Source: Avena insularis (lineage: Eukaryota; Streptophyta; Magnoliopsida; Poales; Poaceae). Taken from it: 64,000 bases of DNA. Numbering within the stretch: the stretch's first letter is position 1; every line of letters starts with the position of its first letter. A program made the position numbers and the translations under genes. The DNA is taken from contig CM042692.1 in assembly GCA_023614405.1 (NCBI GenBank), forward strand, positions 117,917,503 to 117,981,502, given 5' to 3'. The notes below the pieces were generated by a model. That model ran no database searches. It was not told the DNA's origin and worked only from the letters and a program-made list of their open reading frames with translations. This document shows, in pieces, positions 11,507-22,582 of this stretch.

Positions 11507-13019
11507 TGATGACCCACAAGTATAGGGGGTGTATTGCAGTATTTTCGATAAGTAAGAGTGTCGAACCCAACGAGGAGCAGAAGGTGTTGGCTAGTGGTAT
11601 GGATCAGGAATTCTCTGCAAATACTTAGCAAACGGATTTTTAGGGGTTTTTGATAAAGCAAGTAAATAAAGTACGAGTAAATAAAAGACAGTAGGAATAA
11701 ATGCAGCAAGTGGCCCAATCCTTTATTCAGCAAAGGACAAGCCGGTGGTATTACTTAAGATGACCAAACGTTCTCGAGGACACACGGGAAGACTGTCAAG
11801 TGCTATCGCTTCATATAGTTAACTAATCTTCTTTAGCTTGCTAAGTGTTGTGTGGGTGAACCTGTGCTAATATACCAACCTTCCTAGGACTAATACATAC
11901 TTGTGATTAAACCCCTTGCAAACATCCGTAAGTACAAGAAAGTAATTAAGGTAGAAACCTAACCACAACTTTAAACTCTAAGACCTTGACGTCCCTTGTG
12001 CAATGGTTTCCTAACGAGGGTTCAGGCTTCTGTCACTCCGGCAACCCCTACGATTAGTAGCCAAATTCACAATGCATTCCCCTAGGCTCATATAGGTGAA
12101 GTGTCATGTCGTCGACGTTCACATGACACCACTAGAAGAAGTACACCACAACTTAAATATCAAACTATTGAATCTTTCTCAACACAACTCCACTACTAAC
12201 AACATGACTTCTCCCATGTCCTCAAGAACAAAACGAAATACTCACAAGACATCATATGGATAATGATCAGAGATGGAATAATGATGTATAACAATCTGAA
12301 CATAAACAATAGTTCAATGGTTCACTCAATAGCATCAACTACAAAGAGTAATAAACACCGAGAAAGTTTTCCCTAAGAACTATGCAAGATTCAACCCAAT
12401 TGTTACAGCAATATGGGGATGGAGATGATGGTGCTGGTGCTGCTGATGGTGCTGCTGAGGATGATGATCCCGATGAAGTCCAGCTTTATGGTGGTGTTGA
12501 TGGCGATGATCTCCCCTCTCTGGGAAGGAATTCCCCCGGCAGAATTCTGTCTGCCGGAGAGATCTTTCTCTCTCGGTGATTTCCACCCCGCAGAGGCGGC
12601 AAAATCCTTCAGTGGTCGCTCTTCGAGTATTAGGGTTTCGGGAGGATTATATACGCCAGAGGGGAGAGCCAGAGGTGGGCCAGGGCAGCCACACCACCTG
12701 GTGGCACGGCCTAGGCTGGCCCGCGCTAGGGGGTGGTGTGGGCCCCCTGTGGCCCATCTCCACTCCTCCTTCTGGCTTCCTTCGTCTTCTGGAAAAATAG
12801 GATTTTCCGTATATTTTCTCGAATTTTCTGATCTTTGCAAATTTTGCCTCCAAACAACACCTTTTCCTTCAGAATCCTGAATGCAGTGGTCCATGCTCCA
12901 AAAGTCATCAACCATGCAAAAATAGGTGAAATTACATAAGTATCATCTCTTAATATGAAATATATCAATGAATAACAGTAAATTATGATATAGAATAGTG
13001 ATGCAAAATGGGCGTATCA
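11507..13019 (-). repeat. 5' LTR of element A (1513 bp)
   Basis: The minus-strand start is TGATACGCCC at 13019. The minus-strand TATA-like GTATATAATCC lies at about 12645-12655. It matches the left LTR throughout, with scattered substitutions and a few small indels in the triplet-rich stretch at 12420-12500. Confidence 0.93.
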
Positions 13020-13042
13020 AGTCCCTCTGGGTTCCTAGTTCT

Positions 13043-13507
13043 TAGGGCATCCGTAATATATAAGGTGAACTCTTACCTTAAGGTAGGACCCACATGGCTT
13101 GCAGGTTGCCCATAGAGAATATAAAAATTATTTCCCCTCTCTTGCATGGAGCAATATGACAATCTATGTGGGTCCTACCTTGTGGTGAATGTTGACCTTT
13201 TATACACTGTGGTAATTTCCATAAGCCATTTGGGTCCTACCTTATGGAAAGAGTTCACCTTATACGTTACGGATTCCCTAAAGTCAACATTTTCCACAAG
13301 GTAGGACCCACATAGCTTATCATATTGTTCCATGCAAAAAAGAGGAGAGAAGGGAAATAGTTTTTCTATTCTGGATAAGCAACCCACAAGATTGAGGTGC
13401 ACCTTAGGCTTAAAAACAACTTTATTTTCTCCACAATATATAAGGTGAACCTTAGGGGATGCCACGTAGGCATTAAGGTGTTCTTTTTACACATTGTAGA
13501 TGCCCTA
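13043..13507. mobile_element. Foldback/MITE cluster with nested inverted repeats
   Basis: The left end TTAGGGCATCCGTAATATA (13043) pairs with an internal inverted copy at about 13245-13278 (TTACGGATTCCCTAA). A second, partly inverted unit runs to 13507 and ends GTAGATGCCCTA. A motif TGTGGGTCCTACCTT and its complement AAGGTAGGACCCACAT occur four times inside. This implies one short inverted-repeat element (about 235 bp) duplicated or nested head to head. The superfamily is not determined: no clean target duplication is visible. The 96-residue minus-strand ORF here is an artefact of the repeat. Confidence 0.6.
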
Positions 13508-14334
13508 GGTAGCAATGTTTCCAAGAAAATAAAAAAATCCAAGTGAAAGGAATCTTGATGTTAATTCATAAAAGAAGTACGAAGAATATGGGTCAAATTA
13601 GAGGGGGAAACGAAGAGCAGGAGAGCACAGAGAATTAAATCATGGCAGCGAGAGAGCAGCGAAGAGGAGTTGAAGGTGGTATGATGTCAAAGCAAAGCTA
13701 ATGGGATCCTAACACGAGGTACAATTACACTACAGGGTACTGTAACCTAGTCCAAGAGTACTGCTGGAGTTGTAAAATTCAGGACCATTTCATGAACAAA
13801 AATGTGTTTTCTCTCTCCTTTGCTGACTCTCACCGTCAATACTCCTCCTCGCTCTCTCGTCTACAACCCCCGCACCGCCCGGCTGATCTCTCTGTGGTCC
13901 ATAACATGGTGTAGTGCACATGTGTGCAGTTTGGATCTTGTTGGCAAAGTAGTACTACTATCCTAACCTTTCTTATCTAGTACTACTCCGTATATACTTA
14001 CTCCTATTAGTAAGTAGTACTAGTAAGTCAGTAAAAAAGTTTCAGTTAAAATGTCAATAAAAGGGACATGGGCACCTTCACCAGCCCATGTTTTAGTTGA
14101 GCGGTAGTTTATGCAAAAATTATTGATGAACCAAAGAGAAAATAAGCTAAAAGAGAAGCTAAAGGCTAAAACACCTATCATGATTTTATTTAATGATCGT
14201 TTTATAGGAAGTTGTGTTTCTTGGATCTTGAATATTGGGGAGATACTAGTATAAACTCGTTACTTAGAGAGTACGCCCAGAGCCAGTTAATCGCGATAAC
14301 AAAACAAACCGGCTCTAATTGATCACCTTTTCAA
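13508..14334. other. Unassigned intergenic sequence
   Basis: It contains a short pyrimidine-rich stretch near 13810-13900 and small AGTACTA-type repeats near 13975-14030. I found no ORF, RNA gene or transposon end. Confidence 0.45.
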
Positions 14335-15950
14335 TTCTAGCATCTATAAGATATTATTGATAGTCTTTAGTACAACGAATGCTATGCACAAACCTCAAAA
14401 CGCACTTCTCTATCATTCTAGAATCTTCACCATCATTTCTCTAGATTATGTTACCAAAAATTTCAAGTTTTAGATAGCTAATAAACATTGACTTCTACAT
14501 GATACAAAGTACAAGAACCAAATATACACCCATACTTTGTAGACATCGATCGAATTTCTAATTTTTTGAGCTTCAACAATTATACAATCTTACCACTATA
14601 TAGTGTACGAATAAATTTGAACTTTGACCATTGGATCAAGGCTAGCAAATCCCAACATTGCAAACCGTTGGATCTTCTATCCATTCTAACATCTATAAGA
14701 TTCTATTGATAGTATTTAGCACAATGTGCGCTATGCAAAAACCTCAAAAAACACTTATCGATAATTCTAGAATCTTCTTCATTATTTCTCTAGAGCGTGT
14801 CGAGTTTTAGGTAGCTAATAGGTTGATTTCTACACCATGCAAAGTACAAGATCCAAATATATAGCCGGTACTAATTTATGGACGTGGATCATAATTATAA
14901 TTATTTTGTGAGCTTCACTTATTATAATTTGATATAAAAAATGATATGGCATACTTCTATTTTTTGATTCTCACGTGTGCAAGGCACATGCAACTTACTA
15001 TCTTACCACTGTATAGTGTACGAATAACTTCGAATATTTAGCGTTACATCGATCAAGACTCGCGAATCCCAACAATGCCAGCCATTGTTTGAGCTTCACC
15101 TATTATAATTTTAAATTTTGTAAACAAAAAGGATATGCCATACTTTTATTATATGATTCTCACATGTGCAAGGCATACTAGTCTTACTACTATATCGTAT
15201 ATGAATAACTCCGAATATTGAGCGTTGGATCAAGACTCGCGAAACCCAATATTACTAGTCGTTGGATCTTCTTTTTCATTCTAGCATCTAGAAGATACTA
15301 TTGATAGTCTGTTGCATAATGAACGCTATGCACAAACCTCAAAACACACTTCTCCATCATTCTAGAATCTTCTCTGTCATTTCTCTAGACCATGTTACCA
15401 AAATTTTCAAGTATTAGGTATAGCTAATAACCGTTGACTTCTACATGGTACAAAGTATAAGAACCAAACATGTACCCATACTTTATAGATGTCGATCAAA
15501 TTTATAATTTGAGATTTTCCTACTATATAAACTTACCACTATATTGTGTACGAATAACTTTGAACTTTGACCGTTGGATCAGGACTGGTAAATCCCAACA
15601 TTGGAAACCATTGGATCATCTATATATTCTAGCATATAGAATATATTATTGATAGTCTTTAACACACTAAATGCTATGCACAAAACTCAAAACACACTTC
15701 TCAATAGTTCTAGAATATCCATTGTCATTTCTCTAGAGCATGTCAAGTATTAGGTAGCTAATAGGTTGATTTCTACATGATACGAAGTATAAGAACCACA
15801 GAATACCCGATAATAATTGATGGACGTGGCTCAAAATTATAATTATTTTTTGAGCTTCACCTATTATAATTTTATATAAATAATGATATGTCATACTTCT
15901 ATTATCTTATTCTCACGTATGCAAGGCACATGAAACTTACTAGTAAAACA
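14335..15950 (+). repeat. 944-bp tandem duplication built of about 350-bp sub-repeats
   Basis: The landmark TTCTA(G/A)CAT followed by ATTGATAGT starts sub-units at 14335, 14684, 15279 and 15627. Units 1 and 3 are 944 bp apart and units 2 and 4 are 943 bp apart, so a pair of sub-units was duplicated as a block. Recurrent motifs are TTCTAGAATCTTC, TACCACTATATAGTGTACG, TTGACCGTTGGATC and AATCCCAACATTG. The sequence is AT-rich and non-coding. It may be a decayed transposon or a small satellite nucleus. Confidence 0.75.
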
Positions 15951-16165
15951 TAGAAGATTATAGAATGATAGAGAACTATGTTTTGAGGTTTGTGCATACT
16001 GTTCATGGTGCTAAAGGCTAACAGTAGAAACTTCTAGATGCTAGACATGACATAATCTAATGTACTGAAAGGGATCCAATGGTCAACAATGTTGGGATTT
16101 GCCAATCTATATCCCACTTCCAATGTTTGTAGTTTGTTATTCATACACTATATAGTGGTATAGAT
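15951..16165 (-). repeat. Inverted partial copy of the 14.3-15.9 kb repeat unit
   Basis: Read on the minus strand it contains TACCACTATATAGTGTATG, CAATGTTGG-type and CTCAAAACATAG motifs in the same order as the direct units. The array therefore ends in an inverted arm, giving the whole block a foldback shape. Confidence 0.65.
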
Positions 16166-17381
16166 ATTGTGAAGCAACAGAGTTTTTTTTTGGGAAGTTG
16201 ACAAAACACATATTTCCCATTTTTTTATGGAAAGTAATATGCGTAAGAGAATGCCACATAAAGTATTTGGTTTATTTTCTCTGTTTTATTTCAATGTCTT
16301 CAAAATATTATCAAATTTGTAGGCATGCAAATTCTTAGCACGAAGTTAGTTGCATTTTTCAAAACTCGCGCTCATTCTCGATATAATGATAGTGTTGGTA
16401 CCTTCAAATGACATATGTAAAATTCAAGAGAAACCTATCACACTTACTTGTAATTCATATATGACCTAATTTCATTAAATGGTCGTAAAGTCCTCTAAGT
16501 GGGCAAAGGATCCAAGAACCTTGAAAAATATTAAAACCAGGGAACTGTAAGTAGGCATGGTCCACTTTGTCTGAAATATGGGGTGGTGGCATTTTTGTTA
16601 ACTAGGGTAGGCCTAGAAGGAGCGAGATGCTTCAGTTAACAACTTAACACAGTCAGTGGAAGTACATGTTACATCAAGGACCTCAAGAAAATAGAAAATT
16701 ACACCCAAGTCCATACATTTAGTACAAAGCACCCTGAAAATAAGCTTGGAAAAGCATTTGGGTATGGATCTCCTTCTCCACATAGTAGTTGAGGCATACT
16801 CTTCGTACCAGAACTAGTACTTGCTTAACAAAGGAAATCCGTGCGGTGATCACTTTTGCCAGATCTTGTCGATGAAGTGCTCACTAGAGCTGGTTACATG
16901 TGGGCCCAGATGGCACATATGGGTCCAGCGTGACTAGGATTGGTGTATATGTCCTACTTTCAATGTGTGGGCCAACTTTAATAGGCTTCATGCATGTTTA
17001 TGAGGTACCTTTTGAAGTTTGCAATTAGATTGTATTACCGGTTTAGTGAAAGTCAAACATTTTGAAGTTCGACCAAATATTTAGCAAAAAATAAAAGTAT
17101 CTAGAATATAAAACTTACAGTTTGTATTTGGAATATATACATAAGTTATATTTTTTATAACATATGCATTTGAAATATAAATGTTGATATATTTTCCTAT
17201 ATTCTTGGTTAAAGTTGACAAAGTATGACTCTGAAAAATCATAATAGAACACGAACTAATAAAAATAGAGTACTAGTAGTGGCATGCGCATCGATCTGGT
17301 GTTAATATAATTTAGAAAGTGGAGATCATGCATGAGTCCACACCCACATGTGTCCACTCAAGGGAAACCAACCGTACTCGC
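16166..17381. other. Unassigned intergenic sequence with an AT-rich MITE-like patch
   Basis: There is no supportable gene. The part at about 17038-17275 (GTGAAAGTCAAACATTTTGAAG ... GGTTAAAGTTGACAAAGTATGA) has weak opposite-strand symmetry and resembles a decayed Stowaway-like element, but the ends are not clear. Confidence 0.35.
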
Positions 17382-17905
17382 GTATATAAACCACCTCGGC
17401 CTCATCATCTCTTCTAGGAGCGTCCACTTCTCCCCCAATCTGTCTAGTCAAAAAAAACCTAGGCCGCACCTGCCATAGAAGCTCCTTGTACATCACCACC
17501 CTCCCCACTTACTTAGCTAGGCCATGAAGCATACCCATGGAGAAGAGTTAGAGGTGAAGCCAGGTGGAGGCACAGAAGATGGCTCTGCAGTCATCGCCGT
17601 CATGGCAGGTGAGGCTTCTCTAGGAACACACGCTTCTCGTCACTGTGCTGTCACTACTTTGGGCTCTGTCTAGCCGGTCGTCATTGTCGTTTAAGCAGTA
17701 GGTGAATGACAATGTAGTGGTGCCAGCGGCAGACCTAGATGAGGGGCATGCAGGTGGAGGCATGGCATCTTCGTCCTAGAGGAAGACAAGAAATACGCCC
17801 ACGCCATCATCGACCCCTTTGTCGAAGCAGTCAAGGAGAGGGATGAATTCGAGGAGGAGGTCTCTGATGAGGACACCGAGGTCTACTCTACTTCTCTATT
17901 CATAG
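17382..17905 (+). pseudogene. Possible small gene remnant (TATA box, short exon, acidic exon-like frame)
   Basis: A good TATA box (GTATATAAACC, 17382-17392) is followed 130 bp later by an ATG at 17524. That frame reads MKHTHGEELEVKPGGG... and meets a consensus splice donor CAG|GTGAGG at 17608. Further on, 17742-17905 is open without an ATG and reads as an acidic helical segment containing YAHAIIDPFVEAVKERDE and FEEEVSDEDTEV. The reading frames of the two parts do not join cleanly with the acceptors I can see. It may be a degraded two-exon gene or chance. I do not recognise the family. Confidence 0.25.
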
Positions 17906-18201
17906 ATTTTACTATTCATACATAGGATTTTCTCAATCTGTAGATTATTTTTATTCTACCGCCTTCTTGTTGTAGACATATTAGATTCTCCGGTTCGAAT
18001 GGTCGATTGTTTTGTAGATTTGATCTACCATATAGTAATTTTACATTTGTTTGTTGTTGTTCATATGGTCTTCTTGTGTTGTAGATTTAATTAATCTGTC
18101 ACATAATTATTCTAAGAATATTTGATTTTAGGGTTTTTAGGGATTGTTGTTACTAGATTGTTGATTCTCCATGTATTGAGTACATCTAGTACTGAGTGAT
18201 T
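17906..18201. other. Unassigned AT-rich spacer before element B
   Basis: T-rich low-complexity sequence with no feature I can support. The last five bases (18197-18201, TGATT) would be the target site of element B, but its partner is lost because the 3' LTR is truncated. Confidence 0.4.
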
Positions 18202-18934
18202 TGATATGTCATAAACATATCTATAATTTTTGATTTTCCATGCTTGTTTAGTATCTACTTTCTTATGTTTAGTTCATACTTTGAGGTGCCACAATGCCAG
18301 TTATGGCGCACCAGGGCAGCCACACCTGGTTATGGCGTGGCCTGGGGGGCGCCACCAGGGGGTGTTGGCCCCTGGTGCTCCACCGACCTTGCCCCTTCGC
18401 CTATAAAAGCCTCCCGGAACGAAAACCCTAAGTACCCGATCAAAGAGCCAATCAAACATCCACAGAAGAGTCTGTAGCCACCACCATCTCAATCATCAAC
18501 AGAGCTCACAAGATCTAAACATGATAGCACAAAGGAGGAGAACCAACCATCTAGCAACTACATGGACCCATGGTCCAGGGATCATCTATTTGTAATCTTA
18601 CATGTTGTGTTTGCAGGGATCCGATGGATATTGAGATACTATTTCAGATTGATTATTGATTCTATCATGTCTATGTTATTTGTGATCTTGCATGCTTTCC
18701 GTTGTTAGTATCTATCTTGGCCAAGTGGATGCTAGCAACTCCAAGAGGGAGTATTTATGCTCGATAGTGGGTTCATGCCTCTAGTAATCTGGGGAAGTGA
18801 CAGGAATCTCTAAGGTGCTAGATGTGCTGTTGCTACTAGGGAGAAAACATCAATCCTTTGTCCATAGGTCAATCGTATTGTTTACTCTACACACTTTGCT
18901 TAATGCAATTATCTGCTGCTTGCAACTTAATACT
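18202..18934 (+). repeat. 5' LTR of element B, left part
   Basis: It starts TGATATGTCATAAAC, matching the 3' LTR start TGATACGTCGTAAAT at 38681. Compared with the 3' LTR it lacks about 39 bp after GAGGT and about 120 bp a little further on. A TATA box (GCCTATAAAAGCC) lies near 18401-18410. The LTR is broken at 18934 by element C and resumes at 31714. Confidence 0.88.
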
Positions 18935-19418
18935 TGACATGGGCATACCCTGCAGGTACTCGAGTCTTGTATATACGGTCTAGATACGATGGAAGCCCAC
19001 GGTGTTGCCACGGCCCAATGAAGACTTCGACTGCCCTACGGACTACCGATAACTTGCGAGACAAGAAGAAGTCTAAAGATAGGAAGTTTGAAGGGCACAC
19101 CCTAAACTGTAACCGAGTCAACATGCTACTGAGACCTGGCCTATCTACATAAAGGCTAGGAGGGGGCGGCGAGGAGGACACACAACCCTAGTTTCCACAA
19201 CCCTTGCCAGATTGCATCTGCACACCATTGTAATCTTTGATTCCTTCGTTAATTCCAAGAGCAGACAAGCAGGAGTAGGGACCTCTACGAGGCCTGAACC
19301 TAGGTAAACCTTGCGTCCCTGTGTGCTTGTTTGCTAGCCGATTGATGCTTCCAGCGCTCCCTCCTTCTCCAAAACCCAAGTCCATAACAATGGGCATTGA
19401 TGAGTTAAACCCTCGTCA
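18935..19418 (+). repeat. 5' LTR of element C (484 bp)
   Basis: It runs from TGACATGGGC to CCTCGTCA. It is 68 bp longer than the 3' LTR because of a segment at about 19051-19118 (beginning GAGACAAGAAGAAG) that the 3' copy lacks. Otherwise the two agree closely. Confidence 0.95.
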
Positions 19419-19420
19419 AT

Positions 19421-19438
19421 TGGCGCCGTCTGTGGGAA
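19421..19438 (+). other. Primer-binding site of element C
   Basis: TGGCGCCGTCTGTGGGAA starts two bases after the LTR. This site is typical of the Tat lineage and has been attributed to a tRNA-Arg primer; I state that tRNA identity from memory. Confidence 0.8.
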
Positions 19439-19629
19439 TTGGGAGTGTTGATGTCGCGGCTTCTTCGGCCTCACCAACCACGATCTACAACTCCGCAACA
19501 GCGGAGATTCCCCAGCTCTTCGGTGTATTCGACTTCACCATCCACACGCCTGCCACTCGCTCGGCTTCCGAGTCCGTGGGCGCCGGAATCAGCTTGGCGA
19601 TAGGGAGCTTCCGCTTCCAAGTTGGTCAG

Positions 19630-21330
19630 ATGGGCACGCTTCGCATGCCTGTCCAGCCAACGGCATCCGCGATTGCTCCAGCATCATGGTTCCCACCACC
19701 AATCGGCACCCTCAGCGAGCTCAACACCTCAGCCACAGCTGAGAGCACGGACAGTGATAGCAGTCACGAATCCGATCTGGGCGGCTTAGCAACGGAAGAT
19801 GGAGTCTACGGCTCTAGATACGAGAGTTGCGGGAGCAACAGCTTCCCCAGCCACTTCATGTGCGCTGTAATTAACACTGGCGACTCGACCGCTAATCACA
19901 AAAACGGTGGCAATGGATCTGCAACCGATCCACCTAACGGTGGCATCCCTAATGGCGGACCTCCCAATGGCGGCCCCACCAACGGTGGCAACGGCGCGCC
20001 CGTCAACAATGGAGGGGCAGTCGAACCCCCAACCATGGTGAACGAGCACACTGGCGAATGTGTCGTGATCAAGCTCAACGATCTCGAGTGGGCTCGCTGC
20101 CGAGACGCCCTGCGAGGCAATTCTCTGCCCCCAGGCACACCGCAAGAACTGCTGATGGGCTATCATTGGCTGCTGAAGGAAGAGTACAGGCGCCAGCTAC
20201 AAACAATCGCGAAACTCCAAGCACGTAAAAAGGAGGCAGACGAGTCGAGCCTTCTAAGGGCCGGGATCTCCTCCCACGGAGGATCCTCCTCCAAAGGCAA
20301 CGAGTACATGGCCAACAAGAGACGATCTCGAATGGCCCATCTCACTGAGCAGGAGCACATAGAAGCTGCGAAAGTCCTCGACTTCAGCTCTATGACAGTC
20401 GACACCCGAGGAAATGTGGTCCCCAAGATGCCGCCAGCTAGAGATCCCCGAGCTGCCATGCACCAATCTATGATCGCAGGCTTGGGGCTAATCGATGCCG
20501 CTCTCGACAAAGAGCCGACGCCGGAGCCAAAGAAAAAGAAGGCTCTGGCAAAATGCTATTACTCACCCTCGTCCAGCTTCGATAGTCACGATCTGTCTCG
20601 ACGTCGCCGCTCACAGCGACACGACCACGACTACGACGCGCGTGATGACATCACACAACGCAAAATCGACAAGTCAAGGGCACGATGTGCCCGATCGACA
20701 GACTCAAAGGACGAAGACGTGGAGCTCTATGGCGCCAGATGCTTCAGTAGGGCCATCAGACAAAAGCGAATGCCCAAGGGGTTCAAGCTCCCATCAGAGA
20801 ACCTAAAGTTTGATGGCTTGCAGGACCCGAAAATCTGGTTGGAAGACCACATCTCCTCCGTCAGGCGCCATGGTGGGAGTCGAAGCACTGCCATGCAATG
20901 CCTACAGCTACAGCTGCAGGGCGCCGCTCAAGCTTGGCTCAATAACCTCCCGTGCGGATCCATTCACAGCTGGGATGAGCTGGTCTACAGCTTTGTGCGC
21001 AACTTCAAGGGCATCTACAAAAGGCCCGCATATATCAAAGAGCTGAGATGCTTCCAGCAAAGGTCGAGCGAGTCATTATGCTCGTACATCTAGAGGTGGT
21101 CCATCATCAAGAACTCCGCAGAAAATATATCGGAGGACCGGGCGATTAAAGCATTCAACGGTGGCTTTCGACGCATAAAGCTTAGGGAGGAGATGGGCCA
21201 CTCAGAGCCCAAAACCATTGACCACCTGATGGAAATCTGGGAATCGGTGGGCCGATGGAGAAGATTCGGTGAAAAATTGCGTTCACTCCGACGATGAAGC
21301 AGAGCTTGAGCGTAGACGCGATCGCCGCAG
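19630..21330 (+). pseudogene. Element C gag (Tat type)
   Basis: The first in-frame ATG after the primer site is at 19630; the frame is open upstream into the LTR, so the true start is uncertain. The N-terminal half is low-complexity, with NGG(I/P)PNGGPP-type repeats at about 19910-20010. A basic stretch follows, then the gag core (about 20770-21240) with PKGFKLPSENLKFDG, the GAAQAWLNNLP motif and SWDELVYSFVRNFKG. A TAG at 21091 sits where glutamine is expected (SYI*RW). A one-base shift near 21245 moves the rest into another frame, which ends at a TGA at 21338. Gag would form the RNA-packaging particle; this copy is inactive. Confidence 0.8.
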
Positions 21331-21340
21331 CAAACTTTGA

Positions 21341-22582
21341 ATGCGCATCTATGATGACCGCAACGACTTCAACATGGTCGTAGCCGGCTACACCGACAGG
21401 CGCGACAACATCCGCAACAACGGCTATCACAGCGGCGGACACCGCGACTCCGGGAAAACCACACAAGTATGGCAGTGCCACACTCGTGAAGAGGCACCCG
21501 TGACAACAATCGAAGAAAAACTATCCGGGCCGTGCAACGTGCACTTCTACATCGACAAGCACGATGACAAGAAGAAATCCAGCCACCTCCTCAAGGACTG
21601 CCGCGAGTTCCTCAAACTCCACGAGGGTCTGACGCGGATGAATCACGACACCGCTAACAGGGGCTACGGAGGCGCCCTAGGCGCTGTAGCACATGGAGCT
21701 CCTCCTCCACCACCTGGAGTGCCACCACCCGCGGCCGCACCAGTCCACGATCAAGGCAGCGAGCCATACCCACGGGCTATGGGAAACATGATGATCCAAA
21801 AGGGACGCCCCTCGAATCGGGTGCAGAAGGCCATCTCTCGCCAAGTCAACTTGCCGACAAACTCACCACCATCCACTACTGAGTACCTCAGTGGAAGCGA
21901 TTCCTACATTACCTTCGACAAGCGCGACCACCCACATCAACTACCCTGCCCAGGCCATTGTCCCCTCGTACTCGAGGCACAGATTGGAGGCTTCGACATG
22001 AGTCATGTTTTCATGGATGGTGGAAGCGGCATTAACCTTATGTTTGCGAGTACCTTGCGAGCAATGAGGATCCCTCTGACCTGCTTAGAGATCTCGGACA
22101 CGACATTCCATGGCATCGTCCCAGGCAAGGGCATATATCCCCTTGGCAAAATCAACCTCGACACCATCTTCAGCACGCCGAAAAACTTTCGACGTGAACG
22201 CATCGACTTAGAAGTCGTCGACTAGCCCTCACAGTACCACTTCATCCTCGGACGTGTCGTGTTTGCTAGGTCCATGGCAGTGCCGCACTACGCCTACCTA
22301 CAGATGAAAATGCCAGGCCCCAATGGTGTCATCACAATCAATGGGAGCTTCGAGAGGTCCGATAGTTGTGACAGGGAATTCAACAGAATTTCCCAGTCCT
22401 TCGGCATGCAGGAAGAACTCACAAGATTGAAGGAGTCGACAGACAATAGTCTGCCTCCCCTGAGCCAGCCAAGTTCACCCGACCTGTCCTTCGACTCTTC
22501 GGTGCACACGAAGAAAGTTCATGTCCACCCATCGGACCCGGCCAAGATGGCCCTCATCGCCAATAACTTGAGTCCCGCATAG
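21341..22582 (+). pseudogene. Element C gag C-terminus and aspartic protease
   Basis: The frame begins straight after the TGA at 21338 and is continuous with downstream pol. A proline-rich linker (PPPPPGVPPPAAAP) precedes the protease, whose active-site region reads VFMDGGSGINLM at about 22005-22045 (DGGS, as in the Tat lineage). The flap and dimer region follows, with a TAG at 22223 where tryptophan is usual (VVD*PSQYH) and another at 22580. The protease would cut the gag-pol polyprotein inside the particle. The polyprotein is interrupted, so no function is expected. Confidence 0.75.

Larger units (their letters stand above)
4912..13019 (-). mobile_element. Element A: complete non-autonomous Athila-like Gypsy element
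   Basis: Two direct LTRs (4912-6422 and 11507-13019) flank a 5.1-kb internal region. The target duplications are AGTCT (4907-4911) and AGTCC (13020-13024), one mismatch. Orientation is minus: the tRNA-Asp-like primer site adjoins the right LTR and the polypurine tract adjoins the left one. Reading leftward, the order is LTR, primer site, gag, protease fragment, about 3.5 kb without coding sequence, purine tract, LTR. No reverse transcriptase, RNase H or integrase motif is visible on either strand, so it would depend on enzymes supplied by a relative. The Athila assignment rests on the gag/protease sequence, the primer type and the TGATACG LTR ends. Confidence 0.88.
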
